From NCBI GenBank assembly GCA_905178155.1, contig CAJINV010000009.1:2705373-2769372 (forward strand): a stretch of 64,000 nt of DNA, in the 5' to 3' direction. Under the pieces are notes generated by a model. That model had not been told where the DNA came from, ran no database searches, and saw only the letters and a list, made by a program, of their open reading frames with translations. Below, in pieces: positions 21,303 through 33,300 of the stretch. This DNA is from Amoebophrya sp. A120 (Eukaryota; Sar; Dinophyceae; Syndiniales; Amoebophryaceae). Numbering within the stretch: the first letter of the stretch is position 1; the number at the start of each line of letters is the position of its first letter. The position numbers and the translations under genes are program-made.

Positions 21303-24300
21303 TTTCGTGCTTGTGCGTTTCTTCTTTCGTTTTCAACAAACTACAATATCGAAGGACAACTCGTCAAAGATAGAATATTTGAACAATAGGATCACAGCTG
21401 TGTACTTTACTTGCTTTTGCTGTGCTTCGTTTTCTGCATTGAATTGTAGCAATAGCAAGATCTTTCGCTTTAGTTATAGAAGTTTCGCCACAGCAACAAA
21501 TAGAAATCCACAGACCAGATTGCAGCAACTCGTCGCTCAATCTCAAAACAAATGCTTTACTGCCCTACAATCATAGGCATCAAAACAGCGGACGCTCAGC
21601 ACTCAACGCGCCTACTTAAGCAGATGGTTGTACGTAGATGACTCATACCCGCAATTTATTTCAAGCATGAGCAGTGGAACACGTTGATGGTATAACTTCG
21701 TTCTGTATTTTTTGGGCCTAACAATGAATAGGTTTGCCGCTCGATAGTGCTCTTCGCGGAAAAGTGCTTTTTGCGGTCGTTGCGTAAAAATTCTCCAACC
21801 GTAGTCCTGCGAACGAAACAATCAATATACAAGGGAGCCTGGCCGCTGAGACGAGGCACCAATGTAGCTGCAGCTAATTCGACTGTTAAGGCGGTCCTCT
21901 TCATCGAGGAGCAAGAAAAAAAAACACGACTAAATTCAGGTGGAGTGCAGCTTCATTGTAAAATGTCTCGCTGTATCTCATACATTCAGTAAGTGTTTAT
22001 GTATGTTTCCACTTCCTAATCCTCACTTCAGCGGGAAGTTGTATTGCGACAAAAAACCGCAAATCAGCAGCGCCACATACGTGTAGGGCAAGAGGGTTTC
22101 CGCTATGGTCGGAAGTGCGCTGCCGACTAGGAGCAGCGCTGACCCCGAGTTGTCCAGCACCGCCACGGAGCAGGAGGCAATGCGGTATGCGGGACGAGAA
22201 GTTCCAAGAGCAGATGGGAATGAAACCACAACTTGAACGAAGACACTTGCACTTCCCTACAGTCGTGCCTGTAAATAATTTCTATTGCAATCAAGAATTA
22301 TGGTCCTCCTGACCAGGAGTAACAAGCGTCTCATGCCTATGTGTGCTTTCCGTCCAATCTCCGCCCTGCGAAAGCAAAGTCACATTTACAAAAATTCACG
22401 CGGCTGCGGCAAAAATGTCATCGTTCTTGCGAATTTTTCTATGTGTTGTCGTGATCCCCTTCCGCATCCGCCTGGGATCGCTTTTTTTTCTTGCGTAAAA
22501 ACTGCTGGATGCTGAGCAATCCGTGCGTCCCAAACTGCTCCAGCGGCCCAAGGAGAGCACTCGTCACGTTCATGATCTCTTTTTTGATAGTTTTGAATTT
22601 TTTCTCTATTGAGGGCCTGCTGTTTATTTATATTTTTCTACTAATTTGGTCAACGACAGATAAAAAATGTTCTTCCTTGTTTAGAGGGACCCCTCTCAGC
22701 GGATACTTTTGAAATTTGTCATAGGAAATAGAAGATGTCTTTCTTTCACCAAGTAACCCGCCCTCGCCTCGGGATCCATCTCAAAAAAATTTAAAAGCCC
22801 TGTAGTTAATGGTCACAGACTTCTGCTTACTCGTCCAACAAGCTGGCACGACCAAAACTCAGACACTATGTAGTAGTTCGACGACGCGCGACCGCTTGCG
22901 AAGACCACAGCAACACTAAAGTGATGGTGTTGCGATGGCGCCGCTCGCGGCACGCTTTTCCTCTTGCGGCGCGCAGAGCATTTTTGGGGAAGCTGCGGTG
23001 AAGCCACCGAATGAAGTCAGAAGAGTTCTTGTGCAACCGATAGATACTAACAGGGCGTCGGGAACAAAACCGAGGATATTTTTTTCTAGTGTAGATTTCA
23101 CGCCCAGTTGTACTGTGCACACTACACCGATGCGGTTCAATCACATCAATCACGCTGAGCAAAGCGCGAATGCTGCAAGGCCAAGGGTTCTACTTTCAAA
23201 TGAACATCTACTACTTCGCCGGCCCAAGAGCATCAGCCCAGGACGTCGGGTGTCAGTCGTGCAACAGCTGCAACTTGTTTTTCCTTTTCGTATAAATAGT
23301 TCCTGTAGCAAATGGAAGCTCGGGAAAATCTGACAAATTATAATTTGGGTGCTGCCCCCGTCAAGCAGCAGAGTTGTCATCTCAGCTCAAAGTCGTGCAA
23401 GTGATGAAGATCTCTTTGTCGTCAAAATAAGCTCCCTGAGAAGGTGGTGTTCTAGGCACTAGAACTAGCGAGTGGTCTTCTTTTTTTCGGTTCGAATATG
23501 CTCAGCGCAAACCTACCGCCTGCTCAACTTGTAGCTGCTGCAGCTTCTAGTATATATTATCAGTTTACTGGCATGGTAGTTCTCATGTCGGCGGCGCTCA
23601 GTCAAAGAACTCGAGAAGATCAGCTTGAGCTTGTGTTCTATTTACTTCCTTCTCGCACTGTACTCGATGAACTGGAAAATTAATTGGTGAAATACGAATT
23701 TCTAATGTACGGAAAATTTTGGAAGAAGATCATGATCTCCGGCCGTGCAGCGGTGTTCATTCTGCGAGGTCGCAAAAAGTGTCCTTGCACAACACGAAGA
23801 TGATCAAACAACCTTCGAGCGTTCTGTTTTTCAAAGCCACCAGGGTAGTAAAGGTCTAGGTTAAAGAAAATACCTATGAGATAAAAGGCGAGACCATATT
23901 TTCTTGTGGGAAAATGCAAATAGCACGGACGACTACGAAACGTGTGACTACAGCAGCGATTTGTGTTTGTCCAATTTTTCCTAGCAGCAGTTCCACCAGC
24001 CGGAACAGTGTCGGTGTGGACTTCTAGTACTTGAACTAGCACCAGCTGCATCTGTGTAGTCATACGTATAGACAGTGCGAACTTCTACCTAGCTCGCTAC
24101 AGTTCAATTTCGGATGGAAGATATGGTAGCAACAAGGGTCGTAGTAAAACTGTTGAAATCATATGGCGTTACGGGTAGAATTTTTATTTCCAGCAGGAAG
24201 ATATTGTGAGCACTGAGATGAAAGGGCAGTTCAAATGACACTTCTCCCCGCGTGGCACTAACTAGCACCAGCACCAGGGAGAGATAGATGAGTCAAGTAG

Positions 24301-24360
24301 GTCAGTTCTACCACAACCGCTAGGGTCTTTAAATGCGTTCAGGATTTTAAATATTTTTTT
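21303..24360. other. Non-coding or unresolved region
   Basis: Three kilobases upstream of the sulfite oxidase gene, AT-rich compared with the genes, with no introner. Short open frames exist; two minus-strand ones are 22023-22229 (listed separately) and 23680-24063. The latter (127 codons) has no recognisable motif and no supporting context. Confidence 0.5.
22023..22229 (-). CDS. Possible small membrane-protein fragment (hypothetical)
   Basis: A 68-codon frame has a hydrophobic C-terminal half (SALLLVGSALPTIAETLLPY, then VALLICGFLSQYNF) that could span a membrane. The composition is the only evidence. It may be a terminal exon or a chance frame. Confidence 0.2.
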   Translation of the reverse strand: MVSFPSALGTSRPAYRIASCSVAVLDNSGSALLLVGSALPTIAETLLPYTYVALLICGFLSQYNFPLK

Positions 24361-24505
24361 TCATACATGGGATCCGCCCAAAGCGCCGCGCCTCCGACCG
24401 GGGTCGCCACGTTGGCCGCACAGCCCGCCGCCATGATCTGAGCCAGGGTCTTGCCGCTTTTCAAATTTAACACCGAGAACGCCGCATTTTTTTCGAAAAT
24501 GCGAC
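24361..24505 (-). pseudogene. Protein-like fragment next to a GC-rich island
   Basis: On the minus strand an open frame reads NAAFSVLNLKSGKTLAQIMA, then AGCAANVATPVGGAALWADP, then MYEKKYLKS and a stop. The composition is that of a folded protein, unlike its surroundings. The frame is blocked by a stop just upstream, where the GC-rich island begins, so this may be a terminal exon or a broken gene. I do not recognise the family. Confidence 0.35.
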
Positions 24506-24535
24506 AGCACTCTTAGCCTGGGGCCCCTACCTTGT

Positions 24536-24930
24536 GGCCCGAACACCTGGACCACCAGCGGCCAGGCCCCGAGACTTCCAGCCGCCGCGGGAGCGGCGGC
24601 CGCGCGCCCACGACCGCTCGCGCCGCTCGGAATTCCGGCCTGGCGCCGCCCGCGCCGCTCGGGGCGCTTCCGGCCGCTCGGGCCCTTGCCGGCGCTCCGG
24701 GCCGCTGCCGGGGGCGGGACGGGCTCGAGCGGCGCAGCGAGCGGCCCGGGCGGCTGCGCCGCTCGGACCGCCCGGGCCGCTCGCGCCTCTTCGCTGCGTT
24801 CGCGGCGCCCCGGTGCGCTCGGCGGAGCGAAAGGCTTCCAGGGGCGCGAGCGGCACCGCCCTGCGCCCCGGCGCGGGGGCGGCCGAGCGGCCCGGACGGC
24901 TGCGCGACGGCTTCGCGCGCGCGACAGTTT
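24536..24930. repeat. GC-extreme island with GCCGCTCGG repeats
   Basis: Almost 400 bp of very high GC with many degenerate copies of GCCGCTCGG, ending at a run of T. Long frames are open on both strands (Arg/Ala/Pro-rich), which is expected of GC-rich repeats and not evidence of a gene. Confidence 0.75.
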
Positions 24931-25826
24931 TTTTTTTTTTGCTGCTACACATTAATTTGAAAAAACGAGCGCGATTTTCTTCGATCTCGCTCTCCTGCCA
25001 TTTTGCGAATCCGAAAAAACGAACCGACGAGCGCGCGCGCCCCACCATCTTTGTCCCCCATGTGAGCCAGACTAGAATAATCTTGCGTCACTGGAATGTG
25101 GTTAGCCATGCAAAACCAAATGTAAGTTTTCATTTTGTGAACGCATTTAAAGCGCCGAGCGGTTGTGGTAAACTGACCTACATAAGATGAGTACTAGAGC
25201 GGAAAATTCGAAAATAGCTCCTGGCGGGTAAGCAAACACTAACACATCAAAAGGGAAGGCCAAAGCACATATTACAGTCTGTCACAATTGCTCATAGTCG
25301 TATCAATTTCATAAAAATCACACGGTGATGAAGTATTTCCTATTGTTCCCCATCTAACTTCCCGAGAACAAGAGCAGGCTGTTCACAAACTTGTTTACAT
25401 TCATATCTTTGCGAAGTTGATGATGATGAAGAAGTCTGTTGAAGTGTTTTAGTGTGGTACTTCTCAACAGATAAATATCACATAGCAGGAGCTCAACACG
25501 GTTGTATGTAACTGTATTCAAAAACAAACACTAGCTCATAGTAGCGCGGCAGGTCATGGTCAAGTAGATGGAGCACCGTTGCTAAAGATTCATCTTCGTC
25601 AGAAAATTTGTTCTACTCTTGTTTTGAAGCTTTATGTCTTCTAGTCTATGCTGTTTCAGCTTCTTTTAGTATTCCAAAAAGTATGACTTGCTTCTCTAGA
25701 CGTTCTAGTATTTTTTCATCTTATCGTCTAGCTTTTGATGTTCATCATACACTTTCACTTGTTGTTGTTTTTTCCAAAAAATCGGCATTCACATTCTCAC
25801 GAGCGTAACAAGTGTTCTCCCTCCTC
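24931..25826. other. Non-coding region
   Basis: AT-rich sequence between the GC island and the small duplicated gene. I see no coding sequence, introner or structured repeat in it. Confidence 0.5.
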
Positions 25827-26245
25827 CTAAAACTCCTGCCTTTCGTGGTAGATGTCGAACACTTCGCGGTTGCTCAACGACGCGTAGCCGTACAGCACAC
25901 TCACTTTCGCAAACGTCGCGGACCACTGCAGTAACAGTTTCGTCCCGTAGGAAAACAGCGACTGGGCCTGCAGGGAGAGGTGCGTGGTGACCGGGGCAAC
26001 CAAATCGGTGACTTTCGTGCCCGGAATCGGGGACTGGACCACCGGCACAATTGAACCAGCGTCGGTGATGACCTTGGCGGACTTTGCCGCAGCCTGCAGT
26101 TGCATCCCCGGGCAGCTTTGGCAGTAGAAGGTCCACAGCGCCTTCAGCGGCGGAAACGCGGCCAGATGCACGAACATAGTGTAGATTGTAGTGTGGGCTG
26201 CAAAACAAGCACGCGGCACTACTAACAGGGATCTCTTTCTTTACA
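25827..26245 (-). CDS. Unknown small protein, uninterrupted copy
   Basis: An open frame of about 130 codons reads HTTIYTMFVHLAAFPPLKAL, TFYCQSCPGMQLQAAAKSAK, then PVTTHLSLQAQSLFSYGTKL and ends NREVFDIYHERQEF. The first ATG is the Met of IYTM; the frame also extends upstream, so an earlier exon is possible. A diverged second copy at 26913-27290 keeps the same frame with whole-codon differences, suggesting real coding. That copy contains introners where this one has none. I do not recognise the protein. Confidence 0.5.
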
Positions 26246-26820
26246 GCTGGTACGCCTCAGCCTCACGATCCGGTTCTTCTTCTTATACCCGTATCCGTAA
26301 GTCGTAATATAGTCGTAGTCCAAAAAGTCCAAAAATGTGGATGAAACTCGATCGAACAACGAAGCTGATCGACAACAAGCGACTTCGTTGCAGGTTTAAT
26401 TTCAAGTTGTGAGCACAAAAACTGTCCTTGCAAATTGAGAAAAAGTGTCAAAAAAAAGGCACAAAACTAGAACAGCAGAGCCAGAGACCACGTAGCTTGC
26501 GAACAAAATAAACGGAGATGATCACAGGTTAGAGAATGAAATGCTGGGGACCTGGTGTTTTCGGCAAGGGAAAAATAACGATCAAGATCAACAAAAGTCT
26601 GACTTTCATTTCTGTCTCGAGTACTGCCGGCACGTCAAAACGTTTTTTCAGTTTTTTTTTGTACGATGAAGTAGACGAGCGAGCATCTATTATAGGTAGC
26701 GAAGATGTCGAGGTGGTGATGCTGGTTGTACGAAGTTGTCAACTCCACTCGGTGGTTGTACGCACTTCTTCGCTCTCGCGTAGTTTCGAAGCTCCTTCAC
26801 CGATCAGTTGTGCGACTTGT
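26101..26820. repeat. Segmental duplication, copy 1
   Basis: The start of the small gene and its upstream region are about 90% identical by eye to 26913-27843. Shared landmarks are GCAGCTTTGGCAGTAGAAGG, GAAATGCTGGGGACCTGGTG and CGAAGCTCCTTCAC. Confidence 0.88.
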
Positions 26821-26832
26821 TTCTTAGCCAAA

Positions 26833-26912
26833 TAAACATTACAAACTCCATTTTTCCTTCTGAAAAAATTTGTATTGCGATTTATACTAGTACGATATTT
26901 TTGTAATGCATA
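26833..26912. mobile_element. Truncated family A introner at a duplication edge
   Basis: Only the right half remains (CCATTTTTCCTTCTGAAAAA to TTTTTGTAATGCATA), followed by AGTTG. Copy 1 has the uninterrupted sequence GCAGTTGCATCC at the matching place (about 26095-26106). The duplication breakpoint therefore falls inside this introner. Confidence 0.82.
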
Positions 26913-27843
26913 AGTTGCATCCCTGGGCAGCTTTGGCAGTAGAAGGTCCACAGCGCCTTCAGCGGCGGGAACGCGGCCAGGTGGACGAACATAGTGTAGA
27001 TTGATGTAGTGTTATCCTGAGAAAAAAGTGTTACAGTTACACACTGTGTTGCAGGCCAAGCAAGACAGACAAGCTCTGTCATGCCGGATATGCATAGGAG
27101 CCTCCTTTCATAGGTGTTTTCCCGTAGGATTTCCGCATTGCAAGTTTTCTCTCTCATGCAGAGGAATTTGTGTTGCTGAATTGACAACAAATGTGTAACT
27201 GTAACACTTTTTTCTCGCGATAAGTGTGGGCGAAAGCACGTAGTTGTAGTACTAGCAGGGGTCCACGCGTTTTCAGCTGAGAAGCCTCGTCGCGCTCCGG
27301 TTTTTATACCCGTTGTCGTAGTTCAAAAGGAATAAAAGATAGTTGTAGTCCAAAAAGTCCAAAAAAGTGGATGAAAGTCGATTTGACAACGAAACTGATC
27401 GACTACAAGCGACTTCAAGTCGTGAGCACAAGAACTACTTCCCTTGCAAATTGAATAAAAAGTGTCAAAAAAAGGCACAAAACTAGAATAGCAGAGCCAG
27501 AGACCACGTAGCTTGCGAACAAAATAAACGGAGATGATCACAGGTTAGAGAATGAAATGCTGGGGACCTGGTGTTTTCGGCAAGCGAAGAACGATCCAGA
27601 TCAACAAAAGTCTGACTTTCATTTCTGTCTCGAGTACTGCCGGCACGTCAAAACGTTTTTTCAGTTTTTTTTTGTACGAAGTAGACGAGCGAGCATCTAT
27701 TAATATTATAGGTAGCGAAGATGTCGAGGTGGTGATGCTGGTTGTACGAAGTTGTCAACTCCACTCGGTGGTTGTACGCACTTCTTCGCTCTCGTGTAGT
27801 TTCGAAGCTCCTTCACAGATCAGTTGTGCGACTACGATTTTTA
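26913..27843. repeat. Segmental duplication, copy 2
   Basis: Counterpart of 26101-26820, longer because of the family E insertion at 27013-27222. It contains the 5' part of the unknown small gene (minus strand, HTTSIYTMFVHLAAF) and its upstream region. Confidence 0.88.
27013..27222. mobile_element. Introner, family E, with an empty site in copy 1
   Basis: Left TATCCTGAGAAAAAAGTGTT, right end AACACTTTTTTCTCGCGATA. Exact TSD AGTGT (27008-27012, 27223-27227). Copy 1 has the single sequence TAGTGTGGGC at about 26192, so this is a filled/empty pair. Confidence 0.94.
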
Positions 27844-27844
27844 C
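27801..27844. repeat. 44-bp direct repeat, left
   Basis: TTCGAAGCTCCTTCACAGAT... to ...CGATTTTTAC. The second copy at 29827-29870 has one mismatch. The pair brackets the truncated trehalase. Confidence 0.9.
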
Positions 27845-29619
27845 GTCATCCACCAAGTATACTCCTTCTCCACGCCGGCGACTAATTCCTCGAAGAAACT
27901 TAGATGAGCGGAGTTTTTGATGATGTTACTTCGACTATCATCCTCATGCTCTTCGTCTTTTTTAATTTTGTCCGCCAGCGAGTCCGTCACTGCCTCCCGC
28001 GATGCCGGCCACATTTCAAATGTTGGCAAAAAATCGTGCGTCTCGAAGAAGCTTGATCTTCTCGGGTTTTTTCTGTCTCTACTCGATGTCTTCTGTGAAG
28101 ACGTATCTTCACTTGCCAGTTCATCTTCTAGTCTTCCAGAATCTTTATTTTTATTTTTCACCTCGCGCGCCGGCGCTTGGTCTCTATTTCCTCCTCGACT
28201 ATGATTGTCAGCATTGTCGTCCTCCGCATAATTGTCGTGTGAGGACTGCGGTTTCTCCGAGACGCGATTGTCGTCCGCTGCACAACTCATCGCTGTTGTA
28301 CTATCGGTACCACTTCTGGTTCTATCCGCTTGTGGTCGTCCGCCCGCATGCTCGTCCTCGGCGCAACATTCATTTTGTAACATCACTTCCTTCAGCCACA
28401 GCAATACGATCTCCGTGAACATCGGGGGCTGACTTCTTGTCAAGTAGTACACCCGGTTCCCATTTGGAATGAACCCGAATGTGTTGAGAAGGTAGAGAAA
28501 GTTTTTCAAAACATTCTCGATCAGAGAAAGAGGATCTCGATCTTCACTGTGTGCAGCTCGCCTCTGCTGATGTTCCTGTGCCTCCTGTTTCTGCTGCTGT
28601 TCCACCTGTTGCTGCACAAATGCCAGGCAGTTCCAATAGGAGTCCCAGTAGTAAACTTCCCGAAACCGCCCTCCAGGAACCGGGAAGGGTTCGAAGGGCA
28701 AGGGGATGAAGCTGCTAGAAGTAGTTGTAGGAGAAGATGAACTACCTCTCTTTGCACCAGCATGGGACGATGATGATGACAAGGTCGGCAAAATTTTCTT
28801 CTTGTCGTGGTGTGCGGTGGGTGGTACCTCCGCGGGGGTTTGTTCGCAATTGGACGTCAAAGTGTTTTTGATCATATTTGGTCTCTTAGGATTTCTCCTC
28901 AGCAATTCCCGAGTGCTTTTGCGAAGCACGGTGGCCAAGAAACGGTTTTGTTCATCTGCAGTGGGGTCGGATATTATTTTTCCATCTTGAAGATCTCGTT
29001 GGTCATACGTGGCGGACGCAGACGTGGCACTTTTCCCATTCGAGGATGTTCCATTCGCACAAGTAGATAAATGCAGGTGCCCGTTGCGGCCATTGCCATT
29101 TTGCATGACAGACTCATTTTCGCTTTCCTCGCCCGACCTGTATACGTCTTGATCTGCCGGCTCAAGTTCTTCAACCTCTCCAGTTGCTAAATTCACGTCG
29201 ACAAAAGACTTCATGTCTACTGGCGCAGCAGATGTTGAAACCATCCGGCTGAGGTTCTCATTCGGTTTCTGCAACACAGATCCATTTGTATTGCTAGCAT
29301 CCACGCCCATATTCTTGGTCAGTCGCGCCGCCCTAACCAGGTCACCAGACAAACGCGCGACCTTCCCTGGGTGACGAAATAGCAACTCCGCGTAATCGAA
29401 AGCGAGGAGTTCTGTTGCGGACGCTGCTCGTCCTCCGGAAGGAGCATGACAAGTCGTAGTGGTTTCCGTTTCTTCCATGGCAGGTTGACTTGTTTCTTCG
29501 CAGTGTTGACCACGTCGTGAGGAAAAATAGAGGTAATTCCGTCGGTTTTCCAAGAGAAGATCCACGACTTGGGGTATGGAACTACTGCAAAGAAATCTCA
29601 TCTCCACCATCATGATCAT
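27841..29619 (-). pseudogene. Truncated trehalase duplicate (N-terminal half)
   Basis: 592 open codons parallel the N-terminal 560 or so residues of the intact trehalase at 30334-33901, including [14 protein letters not shown] and [18 protein letters not shown]. The frame runs to EKEYTWWMT and stops at the TAA created at the junction with the 44-bp direct repeat. The catalytic region (GWDFSSRW) and the C-terminal half are missing, so it cannot be a working trehalase. Differences from the intact copy are mostly whole-codon changes, so it may still be translated or be a recent duplicate. Its upstream 200 bp are also duplicated (29620-29826 matches 33902-34112). Confidence 0.88.
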
Positions 29620-29826
29620 TCACATAATTTGTCAACTGCATGCCAACGCTAAGCGAAACGTCTACAAATGCGTTCAACATCTTTGTCAGCATACCCGCAC
29701 TCATACATAGTTTTCGACGGCATAACAAGTAGTACAGGGACTGTTGCTATGCTATAGGAAGTTGCGGGACGAATTCGAAGGCCCAAAAACAAAAGCAGTC
29801 AGAGACACGTGACTTTACACTTCTGT

Positions 29827-29870
29827 TTCGAAGCTCCTTCACAGATCAGTTGTACGACTACGATTTTTAC
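29827..29870. repeat. 44-bp direct repeat, right
   Basis: Matches 27801-27844 with a single G/A difference. Confidence 0.9.
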
Positions 29871-30333
29871 TTCGACCAGTTTCTTGCTCTGATACGTGCA
29901 CGTACTTCTACGTCCTGTTTCCAATTTGTTATTTCAAAGACCGAAGCACACTACAACTAGTCGCAGAGGCAGCTAGTGCTGCGCCATCTAGTACGATACG
30001 ATGCGCAACTCTTTCTCTCTGTCTCTGAATCCGAAAAATGGACAAAGAGCGTGCCGTCACAGGGTCTGAGAGGAAAGATGAACCGAAGACGCGCTATCCT
30101 GATCCTTCCAGGAGCTCCTCCTTCGTGCGTCTATTTTACAGAAGAAAAGCGCAAGCGATGCTAATGCACTGCCAAGGTCACGACCAGTGGCAGTGGCACC
30201 ACACCAGCATTCAACTACAACTACAGTCCTATACTAATAGGCAAAAGCGATTACACTGGTCTGATGTCGTGCCACCTTCCTTCATAGGCTCACGATACTA
30301 CCGACCCCATGGCTCGTCAAGTTTGGTTCATCT
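29871..30333. other. Intergenic region upstream of the truncated copy, downstream of trehalase
   Basis: Some 460 bp with no coding signal, introner or repeat that I can support. Confidence 0.5.
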
Positions 30334-33300
30334 CTATGCAACTTTTTCAGATTCTGACCTACTTCGGCCAAGCGAGCGGCTCAGGTAGTAATCCACGACT
30401 ACCCCGTTAGTCCATCCAAAACCCAGCTGCGGTTCGTACTCACCGCCGGAACCACCGGCAACGTAGCCGATGTCGTTTACCTTGTACTTCTCCCAAATTG
30501 GCCGCTTGCTGTCCTCTTGCTCTTCGTCTTCTAGTAGTTTCTGCTCTAATGAACTGTTTTTCACAGTACCAACTACATTGGCGGGGGTTGTTTTTCCGTT
30601 GTTGTCATGATCTACTGCAGCTCCCGGACTCTTTTGTGCAGCTGGTGCATGATATATCGGTCGGTCCCAAACCGCCTTGACGCACTTCTCTACAAAAGCT
30701 TCCACAGGGTCATCGGGAATTATATGCACCATTGAACTGGAAGACGAAGAGCTACAACCAGCAGAAGTAGTGCCTGCACGGCCACGATCTCCAGCTGGGA
30801 TGGCGCTACCACGACCTCCTTCAAGCCGCATCATGATTGCTTTCGCGAAGCGTAAACTGCGACCTGCGATGTGCTGCAGCGGGGCCCAGATGTTGGGATA
30901 GTCCCACTGGTCAACCACCTGGCCAGACGTCTGCTCTTTTACCTCGTGGGAGGTTCCATTCTGGAAATTTCGAGTTCCAGTGGGAGAAGTAGTGGCGCCT
31001 GCTGCTCGTCGTCTTCTGCAATTGCTCGTGAACAACACCGGATTCTCTTTCGAAGCGGGAAGAGCGTAGTAGGGATGGAGAACGGCGGCCCAATCGATAG
31101 ACGGTGCGGTCGCGTCTTTGTTTGTATTGCTGTTAGATGTTGAACAACTACAGGGCAAGTCCAGCCCGCCCCAGATCGGAAACACCTCGGACAAATAGCA
31201 GCTTTCACTCGCCTGGAAGCACATCATCTTGAAATGGAAGTCCCCGAACCGGTTTGTCTCCGGGCATATCCTGTGCAAAAGTATCGCACTCGTATAAATG
31301 CAAGTCTTGCATTACAAATCTTTTTCTTAAGGTAAACCCGCATTGCAAATTTTTCTCATGCTGAGGCAATTTGTAATGCATTTAGACGAGTACGATACTA
31401 TTGCAGTTCATAGGGCAAATCAAAAACTTCCGACAAGCCTGGCGCCTCTTCGCCGCTTGCTTTTGGTAAAACTTCCGCTTCGTTTCGTTGGCCGCGAACC
31501 TGGAGAGGAAAAGCTCTACGCGGTGCAGAATTGCGTTCAGGTCGGTCGGGAAAACGAAGGGGGTTTGGAGACTATTTTCATCTTCATCACTAGGTGCGCC
31601 CTGGTGTTGCAATGAAGCAAGAGCGTCGGCTTGTATTGTATTTGTTGCTGCTGCTCCTGGCTGTTCGTAGTTAATAGCGGCCTGCTCCTCGTCCTCACCA
31701 AGGAGCTGCTCCCCGTCCCCATGATCTTCGTGCGAAGTTTCCTGCCAGGTACTAGAAGTTGATCCTCGCCGTGGTTCTCCAATGGAGGTGGACTGTTGAA
31801 AGCAAAAGCCCGGACTGCCCAGATACGAGCCTAACCGCCAGCGGCTGCTGAAGTCCCACCCAGATTCGCAAGTCGCACGGATCGCGCGATATGGACCGAT
31901 GGTGTTGGAAGGTGGTTCTGGTTGAGCAGGGCAATTAGCAGTACGACTTCTATGACAGGCAACATTTTTGTTCACTAATTTCCAGTCGGCCTCGTAGCTC
32001 TCGGGTCGTGGGAATTCTTCGCCCGAGGAAAAGTAAGACAGAGGGGGCAACGCGGAGGAGGTTTTCCTGTTTATTTTACTCTTCGAAGAGGTAGAGGTAG
32101 AGGAAGAAGCAGCGCTCGTGATCCTTCGCGCAGGAGCGGAATAATAATGATGCAGGCCCACGCCCGATCCTGTGTCGTAGTGATTCAAGGTGTACTCCCG
32201 GAGATGAACGCCGCCGCTTGCGCTTCCCGCCATACAACTCGTACTGTCTCCATTTTTCATCTGAACATCCTGATCTTCCTCGGGCTCCTCGGCGCAAAAC
32301 AGCGTGTAGCTCCGATACGTCATCCACCAGGTGTACTCCTTTTCCACGCCGGCGACTAATTCCTCGAAGAAACTTAGACGAGCGCCGGCGGAGTTTTTGG
32401 TGCCGTCGTTACTTGATGTTGATGTACTAGTATCTTCATGCTCTTCTTTGTTTCCATTGTAAAACAACGTGTCCGTCACGGCCTCCCGCGAATCCGGCCA
32501 CTTTTCAAATGTCGGCAGAAATTCGTGCGTCTCGAAGAACTTATTTGCAGATCTTCGTTTATTTCTCGAGCTTTTGTCGCTACTTTTCGCTGCAGATGAA
32601 GTATCACTCGCCGCTTGTGGTCGTCCACCCGCACGCTCTTCCTTGGCGCAACATTTTTGTAGCATCACTTCCTTCAGCCACAGCAATACGATCTCGGTGA
32701 ACATCGGGGGCTGACTTCTTGTCAAGTAGTACACCCGATTTCCGTTGGGAATGAACCCGAACGTGTTGAGAAGGTAGAGGAAGTTTTTCAAAACATTCTC
32801 GATCAGAGAAAGAGGATCTCGATCTTCACTGTGTGCAGCTCGTCTCTGCTGATGTTCCTGTGCCTCCTGTTTCTGCTGTTCCTGTTGCTGCACAAACGCG
32901 AGGCAATTCCAATAGGAGTCCCAGTAGTACACTTCCCGAAACCGCCCTCCGGGAACCGGGAAGGGTTCGAAGGGCAACGGGATGAAGCTGCTAGAAGTAG
33001 TTGTAGGAGATGAACTACGTCTAGTCGCACCAGCATAGGACGATGATGATGACGGGGTCGGCAAAATCATCTTCTTGTCGTGGTGTGCGGTGGCTACCAC
33101 CTGCTCCGCGGGGGTTTGTTCTCGATTCGGTTTCGGCAAAGTGTTCTTTATATTTGGTCGCTTGGGATTCCTTCTCAGCAACTCCCGAGTGCTTTTGCGA
33201 AGCACGGTGGCCAAGAAACGGTTTTGTTCATCTGCAGCGGGCTCGGATATTTTTCCTCGTTGGTCATACGTGGTGGACGCAGACGTGGCACTTCTCCCAT

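Noticed and set aside
24534-25190. Long plus- and minus-strand open frames in the GC island.
   Set aside because: They are Arg/Ala/Pro-rich, open on both strands and generated by the GCCGCTCGG repeats.
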